Shown here: piece after piece, positions 47,308-54,765 of the stretch
How positions within the stretch are numbered: position 1 is the stretch's first letter
Layout: each line of letters starts with the position of its first letter
NCBI RefSeq assembly: GCF_900089585.1
Contig: NZ_FLRH01000003.1
Span: 1,597,001-1,661,000, forward strand
DNA from: Micromonospora sediminicola
GTDB lineage: Bacteria > Actinomycetota > Actinomycetes > Mycobacteriales > Micromonosporaceae
Reading direction: 5' to 3'
Length of the DNA: 64,000 bases
Translations under genes and position numbers: made by a program
The notes under the pieces: model-generated
Databases searched by the model: none
What the model saw: only the letters and a program-made list of their open reading frames with translations
Told to the model about the DNA's origin: nothing

Positions 47308-48564
47308 TCAGCTGGCCGACTCGGCCGTCACCTTCTGCCCGGAGGCGTCGGCCTTCGGCGCCTCGGCCTTGTTGGCGCCGCCGGCCGGCACGCCCGGCAC
47401 GATGCCGGCCAGGCCGGAGAGCATCTGCCCGAGCTGCGAGGTGACCGCGTCCTTCTGGCGGGTGAGGTCCTCGACCTCGCGGCGGGCGGCCTGCGTGGTC
47501 AGCTCGGCCTCGGTGCGGGCCTCGTTGAGCACGCGCTGCGCCTCGGCGCGCGCCTCGTTGAGCGTCTTGTCGGCCAGCGCCTTGGCCTTGTCGACCGTGT
47601 CGTTGGCGGTGCGCTCGGACTCGACCCGGCGGGCCTCGGCCCGCTGCTCGATCTCCTTCGCCCGCTCCTGGGCGGCGCGGGCCCGCTGCTCGGCCTCGTT
47701 CACCAGCTTCTGGGTCTGCGCGACCTGGGCGGCGTGCCGGTCCGACTCCTGGCGCTCGGCCTTCTCGCGCCGCTCGGCGAGCTGGAGCTCCAGGGCCTGG
47801 AGGTCCTTGTCGCGCTTGTCGCGCGCGTCGGTGAGCAGCTTGGTCGCCTCGGCCCGCTTCTCCTCGGCCTCCCGCGCGGCCTTGGCCCGCTGCTGGGTGA
47901 TCTCCCGCTCGGCGGTCGCGCGCAGGGTGGCGACCTCGCGCTCGACGGTCGACTTCAGCTCGGCCACCTCGTGCGCGGTGACCGTACGCAGCTGCTTGGT
48001 CTCCCGGTCGGCGTCGGCGCGAAGGGTGTCCGCCTCGCGGCGGGCCTGCACGCGCACCTCGGCGGCCTCCCGCTCGGCGGCGGTGCGCACGCTGCCGGCC
48101 TCGCGCTCGGCGGTGGCCTTCATGGCGGCCGCCTCGGCGCGGGCCTTGTCGGTGATCTCCCGTGCCTCGAGGCGGGCGGCGGAGAGGATGCCCTCCGACT
48201 CGCGCTTGGCCTCGTTGCGGTGGTCGTTGGCCTGCTCCTCGGCCAACCGGAGGATCTGCTCGACGCGAGTGCCCAGGCCGCTGAGCGTCGGCCGGCTGTT
48301 CTCCTCGAGCTGCTTGTTGGTCTCGGTCAGCTTCTGCTCGAGCGCGCCCTGGCGCTGCTCGGCCTGGCGGAGGCGGCGCTGCGCGTCGTTCATCCGCTGC
48401 TCGGCCTCGGCGCGGGCCTGCTCGGACTGGCTCAGTGCGGCGCTCAGCCGGCCGATGAAGTCGTCGACCTGGTTGGTGTTGTAACCGCGCAGGCCAACGG
48501 TGAAATCGGGCTGTGAGTTCGCGTTATCGAAGAACGCAAGAGGGGAGGACTGCTGCTGGGGCAT
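47308..48564 (-). CDS. FilP-like coiled-coil intermediate-filament-type protein
   Basis: A 418-residue protein. The DivIVA-like N-terminal motif FTVGLRGYNTNQVDDFIGRL is followed by a long coiled coil (about 45-375) with heptad-like Ala/Glu/Arg blocks, then a Gly/Ala/Lys-rich tail. Size and neighbour match FilP of Streptomyces, which forms filaments that stiffen the tip and binds DivIVA. It begins 743 bp before the mce-thiolase genes' ccr neighbour and lies upstream of the Scy-like gene on the same strand with a 169-bp gap. The ATG at 48564 is preceded by no clear ribosome site. Confidence 0.82.
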   Translation of the reverse strand: MPQQQSSPLAFFDNANSQPDFTVGLRGYNTNQVDDFIGRLSAALSQSEQARAEAEQRMNDAQRRLRQAEQRQGALEQKLTETNKQLEENSRPTLSGLGTRVEQILRLAEEQANDHRNEAKRESEGILSAARLEAREITDKARAEAAAMKATAEREAGSVRTAAEREAAEVRVQARREADTLRADADRETKQLRTVTAHEVAELKSTVEREVATLRATAEREITQQRAKAAREAEEKRAEATKLLTDARDKRDKDLQALELQLAERREKAERQESDRHAAQVAQTQKLVNEAEQRARAAQERAKEIEQRAEARRVESERTANDTVDKAKALADKTLNEARAEAQRVLNEARTEAELTTQAARREVEDLTRQKDAVTSQLGQMLSGLAGIVPGVPAGGANKAEAPKADASGQKVTAESAS

Positions 48565-48721
48565 TGGGACATACTCGCAGACGCCCCAGGGTGGTTCGCA
48601 AGAGTGGTCGGCAGCTTTCGCGTCCTGTTTACATGGTCAACTCCGCCCGGCGGCGGGACCGGACCAACCGGCGATCTTGGCAGGTCCCGGGCGGGTCGGA
48701 CCGGGCCCGGACCGGGGCGTG

Positions 48722-48755
48722 AAAAGGGCCGCGGGGCGGTGCCCGCGGCCCTTTG
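48722..48755 (-). terminator. Terminator of ccr
   Basis: A perfect 13-bp stem (48723-48735 with 48742-48754) with a T-run on the minus strand after the stem (AAAA on the plus strand at 48722-48725). It lies 60-95 bp after the ccr stop. The rest of the 48565-48817 gap shows no gene. Confidence 0.8.
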
Positions 48756-48817
48756 TCATCACGACAGTCGAATGGTGTCCCGGTCGTCCGGAAAGGCAAT
48801 CCGGGACAACCGTACGG

Positions 48818-50173
48818 TCAGTGCCCGCGGAACCGGTTGATCGCGCTTTCGTGGCGGGACCGCAGCTCGGTGTCGCGGACGCCGAGCCCGTCGGTGGGGG
48901 CCAGGCAGCGCACGCCGACCTTGCCCTGGTGCGCGTTGCGGTGCACCTCGTACGCGGCCTGGCCGGTCTGCTCCAACGCGTAGGTCTTCGACACGGTCGG
49001 GTGCACCTTGCCGAGCGCGACCAGGCGGTTGGCCTGCCACGCCTCGTGGTAGTTGGCGAAGTGGCTGCCGACGATGCGCTTGAGGTGCATCCAGAGGTAG
49101 CGGTTGTCGTACTGGTGCAGGAAGCCGCTGGTGGACGCGCAGGTGACGATCGTGCCGCCCTTCTTGGCGACGTAGACGCTGGCGCCGAACGTCTCCCGGC
49201 CCGGGTGCTCGAAGACGATGTCCGGGTCCTCGCCGCCGGTCAGCTCGCGGATGCGCTCGCCGAAGCGACGCCACTCGTCCTGGTCCTGGGTCTCCTCGTC
49301 CTTCCAGAACCGGAAGCCCTCGGCGCTGCGGTCGATGACCAGCTCGGCGCCCATCTTCCGGCACAGCTCGGCCTTCTCCGGCGAGGAGACCACGCAGACC
49401 GGGATCGCGCCGCCGTTGAGCGCCATCTGGGTGGCGTAGCCGCCGAGGCCGCCGGAGGCGCCCCAGATCAGCACCACGTCACCCTGCTTCATGTTCGCGC
49501 CGTGGTGCGAGACGAGCTGCCGGTAGGCGGTGGAGTTGACCAGCCCTGGGCTGGCCGCCTCCTCCCAGCTCAGGTGGCGCGGCTTCGGCATCAGCTGGTT
49601 GGCCTTGACCACGCACAGCTCGGCCAGGCCGCCGAAGTTGGTCTCGAAGCCCCAGATCCGCTGCTGCGGGTCGAGCATCGTGTCGTCGTGGCCGGCGGCG
49701 TCCTCCAGCTCGACCGACAGGCAGTGCGCGACCACCTCGTCGCCGGCCTTCCACCGGGTCACCCCGGGCCCGGTGCGCAGCACCACGCCGGCCGCGTCCG
49801 ACCCGACCACGTGGTACGGCAGGTCGTGGCGGCGGGTCAGCTCGGAGAGCCGGCCGTAGCGCTGGAGGAACTTGAAGGTGGGCAGCGGCTCGAAGATGCT
49901 GGTCCACACGGTGTTGTAGTTGATCGCGCTGGCCATCACCGCGACCAGCGCCTCGCCCGGGCCCAGCTCGGGGGTGGGCACCTCCTGGACGTGCAAGGCC
50001 TTGCGCGGGTCCTTGTCGCGGGTGGCCATGCCGTCGAACATCCGGGTGTCCTCGGCGCGGACCACCACGCCCCGGTAGCTCTCCGGCGCCGGCAGGCCGG
50101 CGAGGCCGGCAAGGTCCCGCTCCGGCTGCGCCGAGCCCTCCGCCGCCATGATCGCTTCGAGGATGTCCTGCAC
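48818..50173 (-). CDS. ccrA: Crotonyl-CoA carboxylase/reductase
   Basis: A 451-residue medium-chain-dehydrogenase-family enzyme that reduces crotonyl-CoA with NADPH and adds CO2, giving ethylmalonyl-CoA. Words typical of Ccr are INYNTVWTSIFEP, IWGFETNFGGLAE, GASGGLGGYATQMALNGGA (NADPH site) and DNRYLWMHLKRIVGSHFANY; the Asn, Phe-Glu and His reported to hold CO2 lie in these stretches. GTG 50173 is chosen because GGGAGG lies just upstream and the length then fits known Ccr (about 447). The promoter about 120 bp upstream carries a family A operator. Confidence 0.95.
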   Translation of the reverse strand: MQDILEAIMAAEGSAQPERDLAGLAGLPAPESYRGVVVRAEDTRMFDGMATRDKDPRKALHVQEVPTPELGPGEALVAVMASAINYNTVWTSIFEPLPTFKFLQRYGRLSELTRRHDLPYHVVGSDAAGVVLRTGPGVTRWKAGDEVVAHCLSVELEDAAGHDDTMLDPQQRIWGFETNFGGLAELCVVKANQLMPKPRHLSWEEAASPGLVNSTAYRQLVSHHGANMKQGDVVLIWGASGGLGGYATQMALNGGAIPVCVVSSPEKAELCRKMGAELVIDRSAEGFRFWKDEETQDQDEWRRFGERIRELTGGEDPDIVFEHPGRETFGASVYVAKKGGTIVTCASTSGFLHQYDNRYLWMHLKRIVGSHFANYHEAWQANRLVALGKVHPTVSKTYALEQTGQAAYEVHRNAHQGKVGVRCLAPTDGLGVRDTELRSRHESAINRFRGH

Positions 50174-50298
50174 GGTGACCTCCCGTTCGTCCGCACCCAC
50201 ACCGGGGGCAGGGGTGCTGCCATCGTCGGCGCCGGTGCGACGGGACCGCCATGTCGGCAATCGACACATCCGGCACCGGTCGCGTTCCTGTGGGGCCG

Positions 50299-50316
50299 GA
50301 CGTTACTGAACGGTAG
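50299..50316 (-). promoter_or_regulatory. Promoter and family A operator of ccr
   Basis: TTACTGAACGGTAG (50303-50316) matches the ecm site in 13 of 14 positions. Read on the minus strand, TAACGT (50304-50299) fits a -10 overlapped by it, giving a leader of about 120 nt before the GTG. This and the palindrome at 50419-50478 are the only signals seen in the 50174-50478 gap. Confidence 0.6.
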
Positions 50317-50418
50317 CTAGGGCGGGAACCCCTCTGTGAAAAACTGCATCGACCGATGCGTGGAGGTGTCCGTGGGAAGGTTCAACCGCGCAGGGCCGCG
50401 CGTGTTCCCACGTGTTAG

Positions 50419-50478
50419 GACGCAAGGAAGGGCCCCTTGTTAACAGACGTCTGTTAACAAGGGGCCCTTCCTTGCGTC
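50419..50478. repeat. Perfect 60-bp palindrome abutting a stop codon, copy 3
   Basis: The two 30-bp halves are exact complements about the centre CAGAC/GTCTG (50448/50449). It carries the GGGGCCC cores of the other copies and ends directly before the mce stop codon (TCA, 50479-50481). Confidence 0.9.
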
Positions 50479-50943
50479 TCAGGCGGGCTGGACCAGTTCG
50501 ATCAGCACGCCGCCGGCGTCCTTCGGGTGCACGAAGTTGACCCGCGAGTTCGACGTGCCCCGCCGCGGGGCCTCGTAGAGCAGCCGGACGCCGCGCTCAC
50601 GCAGCGCCGCGCAGGCCGCGTCGATGTCCGCCACCGTGTACGCGACCTGCTGGATGCCCGGCCCGCGCTTGTCCAGGAACTTGCCGATCGTGGTGTCCGG
50701 CGAGAGCGGGGCGAGCAGTTGCACCATGCCGCCGGAGGCGTCCGGCCCGACCGCCAGCATCGCCTCGCGTACGCCCTGCTCGGTGTTCGTCTCGGTGTGC
50801 ACGCAGCGCATCCCGAACGTGCGCTGGTAGAAGTCGATCGCGGCGTCCAGGTCGGCCACGGCGATCCCGACGTGGTCGATGCGGCGCAGGCCGATGTCTG
50901 TGACAAACTCGGCAGCGGGCTCGACGGGGGAGTTCTCAGCCAT
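50479..50943 (-). CDS. mce: Methylmalonyl-CoA/ethylmalonyl-CoA epimerase
   Basis: A 154-residue VOC-fold enzyme that interconverts the 2R and 2S forms of methylmalonyl-CoA (and of ethylmalonyl-CoA in the Ccr pathway). Motifs are RIDHVGIAVADLDAAIDFY with the metal His, GIQQVAYTVADID, and VLIELVQPA at the C-terminus with the catalytic/metal Glu. ATG 50943 has CAGACT 6 nt upstream, so it may be leaderless. It is divergent from the thiolase gene and shares the operator between them. Confidence 0.93.
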   Translation of the reverse strand: MAENSPVEPAAEFVTDIGLRRIDHVGIAVADLDAAIDFYQRTFGMRCVHTETNTEQGVREAMLAVGPDASGGMVQLLAPLSPDTTIGKFLDKRGPGIQQVAYTVADIDAACAALRERGVRLLYEAPRRGTSNSRVNFVHPKDAGGVLIELVQPA

Positions 50944-50956
50944 GACGCTAGTCTGA

Positions 50957-50973
50957 CCGAACAATCGTTAAGG
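50957..50973. promoter_or_regulatory. Family B operator between mce and the thiolase gene
   Basis: CCGAACAATCGTTAAGG; its complement CCTTAACGATTGTTCGG aligns with the sites before icmA and the double dehydrogenase. In the 61-bp divergent gap it can control both genes. Confidence 0.6.
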
Positions 50974-51004
50974 CGTACAGGTCGGCACCCCCTCGGAGGC
51001 AGGC

Positions 51005-52204
51005 ATGGCTTCGGTGATCGTCAGCGGCGCGCGAACCCCGATGGGGCGCCTGCTGGGCAACCTCAAGGACCTCCCCGCGACCAGACTCGGTGGCATCGCG
51101 ATCAAGGCCGCGCTGGAGCGCGCCGGCGTGGCGCCCGAGCAGGTGCAATACGTGATCATGGGGCAGGTGCTCCAGGCCGGCGCCGGTCAGATCCCGGCCC
51201 GGCAGGCGGCCGTCGAGGCCGGCATCCCGATGTCCACCCCCGCGCTGACCATCAACAAGGTCTGCCTCTCCGGGCTGGACGCGATCGCACTGGCCGACCA
51301 GCTCATCCGGGCCGGTGAGTTCGACGTCGTGGTGGCCGGCGGCATGGAGTCCATGACCAACGCCCCGCACCTGCTGCTCGGGCAGCGCTCCGGCTACAAG
51401 TACGGCGACGTGACGGTCAAGGACCACATGGCCCTGGACGGCCTCACCGACGCCTGGGACTGCTGCTCGATGGGTGAGTCCACCGAGCGGCACGGCGCGA
51501 AGCACGGCATCAGCCGGGAGGAGCAGGACGCCTTCTCGGCGGCCAGCCACCAGCGCGCCGCCGCCGCGCAGAAGAACGGCCACTTCGCCGACGAGATCAC
51601 CCCCGTGATCATCCCGCAGCGCAAGGGCGACCCGCTGGTGATCAGCGAGGACGAGGGCATCCGGCCGGACACCACCGCCGAGTCGCTGGGCAAGCTGCGT
51701 CCCGCCTTCACCAAGGACGGGACCATCACCGCCGGCAGCTCCTCGCCGATCTCCGACGGCGCCGCCGCGGTGGTCGTGATGAGCAAGGCCAAGGCCAAGG
51801 AGCTGGGGCTCACCTGGCTGGCCGAGATCGGCGCGCACGGCAACGTTGCCGGGCCGGACAACTCCCTGCACTCGCAGCCGTCCAACGCCATCAACCACGC
51901 CCTGAAGAAGGGCGGCCTGAGCATCGACGACCTCGACCTGATCGAGATCAACGAGGCGTTCGCGGCGGTCGGCATCCAGTCCACCCGTGACCTGGGGATC
52001 GACGCGGACAAGGTGAACGTCAACGGCGGCGCGATCGCGCTCGGCCACCCGATCGGCATGTCCGGTGCCCGCCTCGTCCTCACGCTCGCGATGGAGCTGA
52101 AGCGGCGCGGCGGCGGCACCGGCGCGGCCGCGCTCTGCGGCGGTGGCGGGCAGGGCGACGCGCTGATCATCCACGTGCCGACGGGTGGCGAGACCCAGGC
52201 GTGA
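51005..52204 (+). CDS. Acetyl-CoA C-acetyltransferase (thiolase)
   Basis: A 399-residue thiolase that joins two acetyl-CoA into acetoacetyl-CoA or cleaves it. Nucleophile Cys87 is in [11 protein letters not shown], the His in [16 protein letters not shown], and the second Cys in [15 protein letters not shown] at 50995-50999 precedes the ATG. The stop overlaps meaB by 4 bp (GTGA). It supplies acetoacetyl-CoA to the 3-hydroxybutyryl-CoA dehydrogenases here. Confidence 0.95.
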   Translation: MASVIVSGARTPMGRLLGNLKDLPATRLGGIAIKAALERAGVAPEQVQYVIMGQVLQAGAGQIPARQAAVEAGIPMSTPALTINKVCLSGLDAIALADQLIRAGEFDVVVAGGMESMTNAPHLLLGQRSGYKYGDVTVKDHMALDGLTDAWDCCSMGESTERHGAKHGISREEQDAFSAASHQRAAAAQKNGHFADEITPVIIPQRKGDPLVISEDEGIRPDTTAESLGKLRPAFTKDGTITAGSSSPISDGAAAVVVMSKAKAKELGLTWLAEIGAHGNVAGPDNSLHSQPSNAINHALKKGGLSIDDLDLIEINEAFAAVGIQSTRDLGIDADKVNVNGGAIALGHPIGMSGARLVLTLAMELKRRGGGTGAAALCGGGGQGDALIIHVPTGGETQA

Positions 52205-53193
52205 GCGACGTGAACAGCCGGGCCTCCGGTCCGGTGCGCCGCAGCCGGGACGTACCCCTGCTGGTGGAACGGGCCCGCGCGGGTGACCCCCGCGCGGTGG
52301 CCCGGCTGATCACCCTGGTCGAGTCCGGCGACGAGGTGCTGCCGCAGGTCGCGGCCGCGTTGGCGCCGTACGCCGGGCAGGCCCAGGTGGTCGGTCTCAC
52401 CGGCTCGCCCGGGGTGGGCAAGTCGACCACCACCAACGAGCTGGTGCGGGCGCTGCGGGCGCGCGGTCACCGGGTCGGGGTACTGGCCATCGACCCGTCC
52501 AGCCCGTTCACCGGCGGGGCGATCCTCGGCGACCGGGTGCGGATGCAGGACCACGCCACCGACCCCGGCGTCTACATCCGCTCGATGTCCAGCCGGGGCC
52601 ACCTGGGCGGGCTCTCCGCGGCCACACCCCAGGCGGTACGGGTGCTGGAGGGCGCCGGCTGCGACGTGGTGCTGGTCGAGACGGTCGGGGTCGGGCAGGC
52701 CGAGGTGGAGGTGGCCTCGCTGGCCGACACCACGCTGGTGCTGCTCGCCCCGGGCATGGGTGACGCGATCCAGGCGGTCAAGGCCGGCATCCTGGAGATC
52801 GCCGACGTCTTCGTGGTCAACAAGGCCGACCGGGACGGCGCCGACGCCACCGTCCGCGACATCCAGGGCATGATCGCGCTGGGTGAGCGCGGCCCGGGGG
52901 AGTGGCGCCCGCAGGTGGTACGCGCGATCGCCGCCCGGGCCGAGGGCATCGACGACATCGCCGCCGCGATCGACAAGCACCGCGACTGGCTGGAGCGGCA
53001 CGGCGAGCTGCGCCGCCGGCGGGAGGCGCGGGCCGCCGCCGAGATCGAGGCGATCGCGCTGGGCGCGCTCCGCGCCCGGATCGGTTCACTGCGCGACGGT
53101 ACGCAACTGCCGACGCTCGCGGCGAAGGTGGCCGAGGGCGCGATCGACCCGTACGCGGCGGCCGACGACCTGCTGACCCAGCTCGCCACCTGA
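52201..53193 (+). CDS. meaB: MeaB/ArgK-family GTPase, mutase chaperone
   Basis: A 330-residue G3E GTPase that guards B12-dependent acyl-CoA mutases, gating adenosylcobalamin loading. Walker A is GSPGVGKS (68-75), followed by [15 protein letters not shown], the switch [12 protein letters not shown] and NKADRDGA for guanine. The C-terminal helical extension for dimerisation is present. It is co-translated with the thiolase gene, and icmA lies 1.6 kb downstream. Confidence 0.93.
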   Translation: MSDVNSRASGPVRRSRDVPLLVERARAGDPRAVARLITLVESGDEVLPQVAAALAPYAGQAQVVGLTGSPGVGKSTTTNELVRALRARGHRVGVLAIDPSSPFTGGAILGDRVRMQDHATDPGVYIRSMSSRGHLGGLSAATPQAVRVLEGAGCDVVLVETVGVGQAEVEVASLADTTLVLLAPGMGDAIQAVKAGILEIADVFVVNKADRDGADATVRDIQGMIALGERGPGEWRPQVVRAIAARAEGIDDIAAAIDKHRDWLERHGELRRRREARAAAEIEAIALGALRARIGSLRDGTQLPTLAAKVAEGAIDPYAAADDLLTQLAT

Positions 53194-53309
53194 CGCGCCG
53201 GCCGTCCGGCGACCCGGCGTTCCTGGCCCGGTGGCTGGACGGACGGCCAGGGATTGACCGGGGTCGAGGTCGGGTATCGCTGTCGACACCGATCGACGGG
53301 GGTGACGGC

Positions 53310-54200
53310 GTGCAACCGGGCGCGACATCCGCGACACCCGGTGACCGGGCGGCGCGGTGGCGGGGCGACGGGGTCGGTCCCCGCTGGTCGCTGCCGCGTG
53401 CCGTGGCGCTGGCGTTCGTGGCGTTCCTCGTGGCGTGCGCGCTCTGGATCGTGGTGCAGGCGGCCGGCGACCGTGACGGGTACGGGATCCTGCTGGGCGG
53501 CTGCGGAGCCGTCCTCCTCGCGCACCTGCTGGGCTTCCTCGTCGTGGCGTGGTTGCCCCGCCGGCGCTCGCCGCGGCAGGTCACGTCGGTGCGGACGCCG
53601 GACGGTCTGCTCGGGGTTCGGTTCGCGTACTCCCGCTGGGCCTACTACTGGCTGACCGCGTTGCTGCTGCTCAGCATCCTGAGCGGTGGCTCGATGGTCC
53701 TTCTCCTGGCGGCCACGGGCGGGAGCGTCGACCGGCTGGTGGCGGCCGGCGTCGGTGCGCTGTTGCTGCTGACCGGTTGGTTCCTGGTCACCGTGCTGCG
53801 GCTGGGCGTGGGCGCGGTGACGATCTCGCCCGGCGGGATCACCCACCGTGGCCTGGTCCACCTGCACGTCGTCCCGTGGCACGCCGTGCGCGAGGTGTCG
53901 GCCGGCGTGCGGGCGGGCAGCGCGGCCGTGGTGGTCGAGGCCGGCCCGTCGCCGGACACCGTGGTCCGCCACTACACCGGATGGTTCGGCACGGGCGACG
54001 GGCGGGAGGTGCCCCGACTGGTGGTCCGCACCGTCTGGCTGGCCACCGATCCGGTCGCGGTGCTGGACGCGCTGGCGTTCTTCCACGAACACCCGCGGGC
54101 GCGCGACGAGCTGGCCGACTCGCGGGGGCTCCGACGGATCACCGAGGGGCGGACCCGGCCGCCGGGCCGGGAGGGGCATTCCCACAGTGGAGCGCACTAG
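53310..54200 (+). CDS. Membrane protein with four helices and a PH-like C-terminal domain
   Basis: A 296-residue protein. Helices at about 32-50, 58-82, 110-135 and 142-162 are followed by a beta-rich region (VGAVTISPGGITHRGLVHLH onward) resembling bacterial PH domains. The function is unknown. The start is not certain; GTG 53310 is the last good candidate before the conserved part. It lies between meaB and the Asp23 gene on the same strand. Confidence 0.6.
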   Translation: MQPGATSATPGDRAARWRGDGVGPRWSLPRAVALAFVAFLVACALWIVVQAAGDRDGYGILLGGCGAVLLAHLLGFLVVAWLPRRRSPRQVTSVRTPDGLLGVRFAYSRWAYYWLTALLLLSILSGGSMVLLLAATGGSVDRLVAAGVGALLLLTGWFLVTVLRLGVGAVTISPGGITHRGLVHLHVVPWHAVREVSAGVRAGSAAVVVEAGPSPDTVVRHYTGWFGTGDGREVPRLVVRTVWLATDPVAVLDALAFFHEHPRARDELADSRGLRRITEGRTRPPGREGHSHSGAH

Positions 54201-54256
54201 TACGCTCGCAGCGCCCCGTCGCGCGGGTGGGGCGGGGACGAATCCGGTGGGAGAAC

Positions 54257-54670
54257 ATGGCTGACGAGGCGACCCAGGAGCTGTCGATGCTGCCGAACGC
54301 GACCGTGGGCGGGACGACGCACGTCTCCGACGAGGTGGTGGAGAAGATCGCGGTGGCCGCCGCGAAGTCGGTGCCCGGCGTGGCCGAGCTGGGCGGCGAC
54401 GTGGCCCGGTTCTTCAACTCCGTGCTCGACCGGATCGGGCTGGACCAGGTCGGCGACGCCCGGCGCGGCTGCTCGGCGCACGTGACGAACGGCGCGGCGG
54501 TGGTCAACCTGGTCATCGTGATCGACGGCGGCCGGCCGGTGCCCGAGGTGACCGAGGCGGTCCGCGCGGCCGTGACCTCGGCCGTCGAGGCGTACGGGCT
54601 GCGGGTCGACGAGATCAACATCAAGGTCGACGACGTGGCGCTGGGTGGCCCGGTGGCACCCTCCGCCTGA
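54257..54670 (+). CDS. Asp23/Gls24 family envelope stress protein
   Basis: A 137-residue protein. The family core is THVSDEVVEKIAVAAAKSVPGV...VVNLVIVIDGGRPVPEVTEAVR and VDEINIKVDDV. Such proteins lie under the membrane and respond to envelope stress in Gram-positive bacteria. Residues 45-75 differ from the usual pattern (FFNSVLDRIGLDQVGDARRG). GGGAGA precedes the ATG at 54257. Confidence 0.85.
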   Translation: MADEATQELSMLPNATVGGTTHVSDEVVEKIAVAAAKSVPGVAELGGDVARFFNSVLDRIGLDQVGDARRGCSAHVTNGAAVVNLVIVIDGGRPVPEVTEAVRAAVTSAVEAYGLRVDEINIKVDDVALGGPVAPSA

Positions 54671-54678
54671 CGTCGGGT

Positions 54679-54730
54679 TACCGGCCGGTACGCACATCCT
54701 TAGCGATCGTTCAGGACGGCGTTTTACACT
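54679..54730 (+). promoter_or_regulatory. icmA promoter with one family B operator and a second palindrome
   Basis: TACCGGCCGGTA (54679-54690) is a perfect 12-bp palindrome akin to family A. CCTTAGCGATCGTTCAGG (54698-54715) is the clearest family B site (14 of 18 positions symmetric). TACACT (54725-54730) fits a -10; both sites lie over or above the -35. Confidence 0.6.
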
Positions 54731-54765
54731 CGGTCTTCACGAGGACTCGAGGAGGAGCTCCGCGC

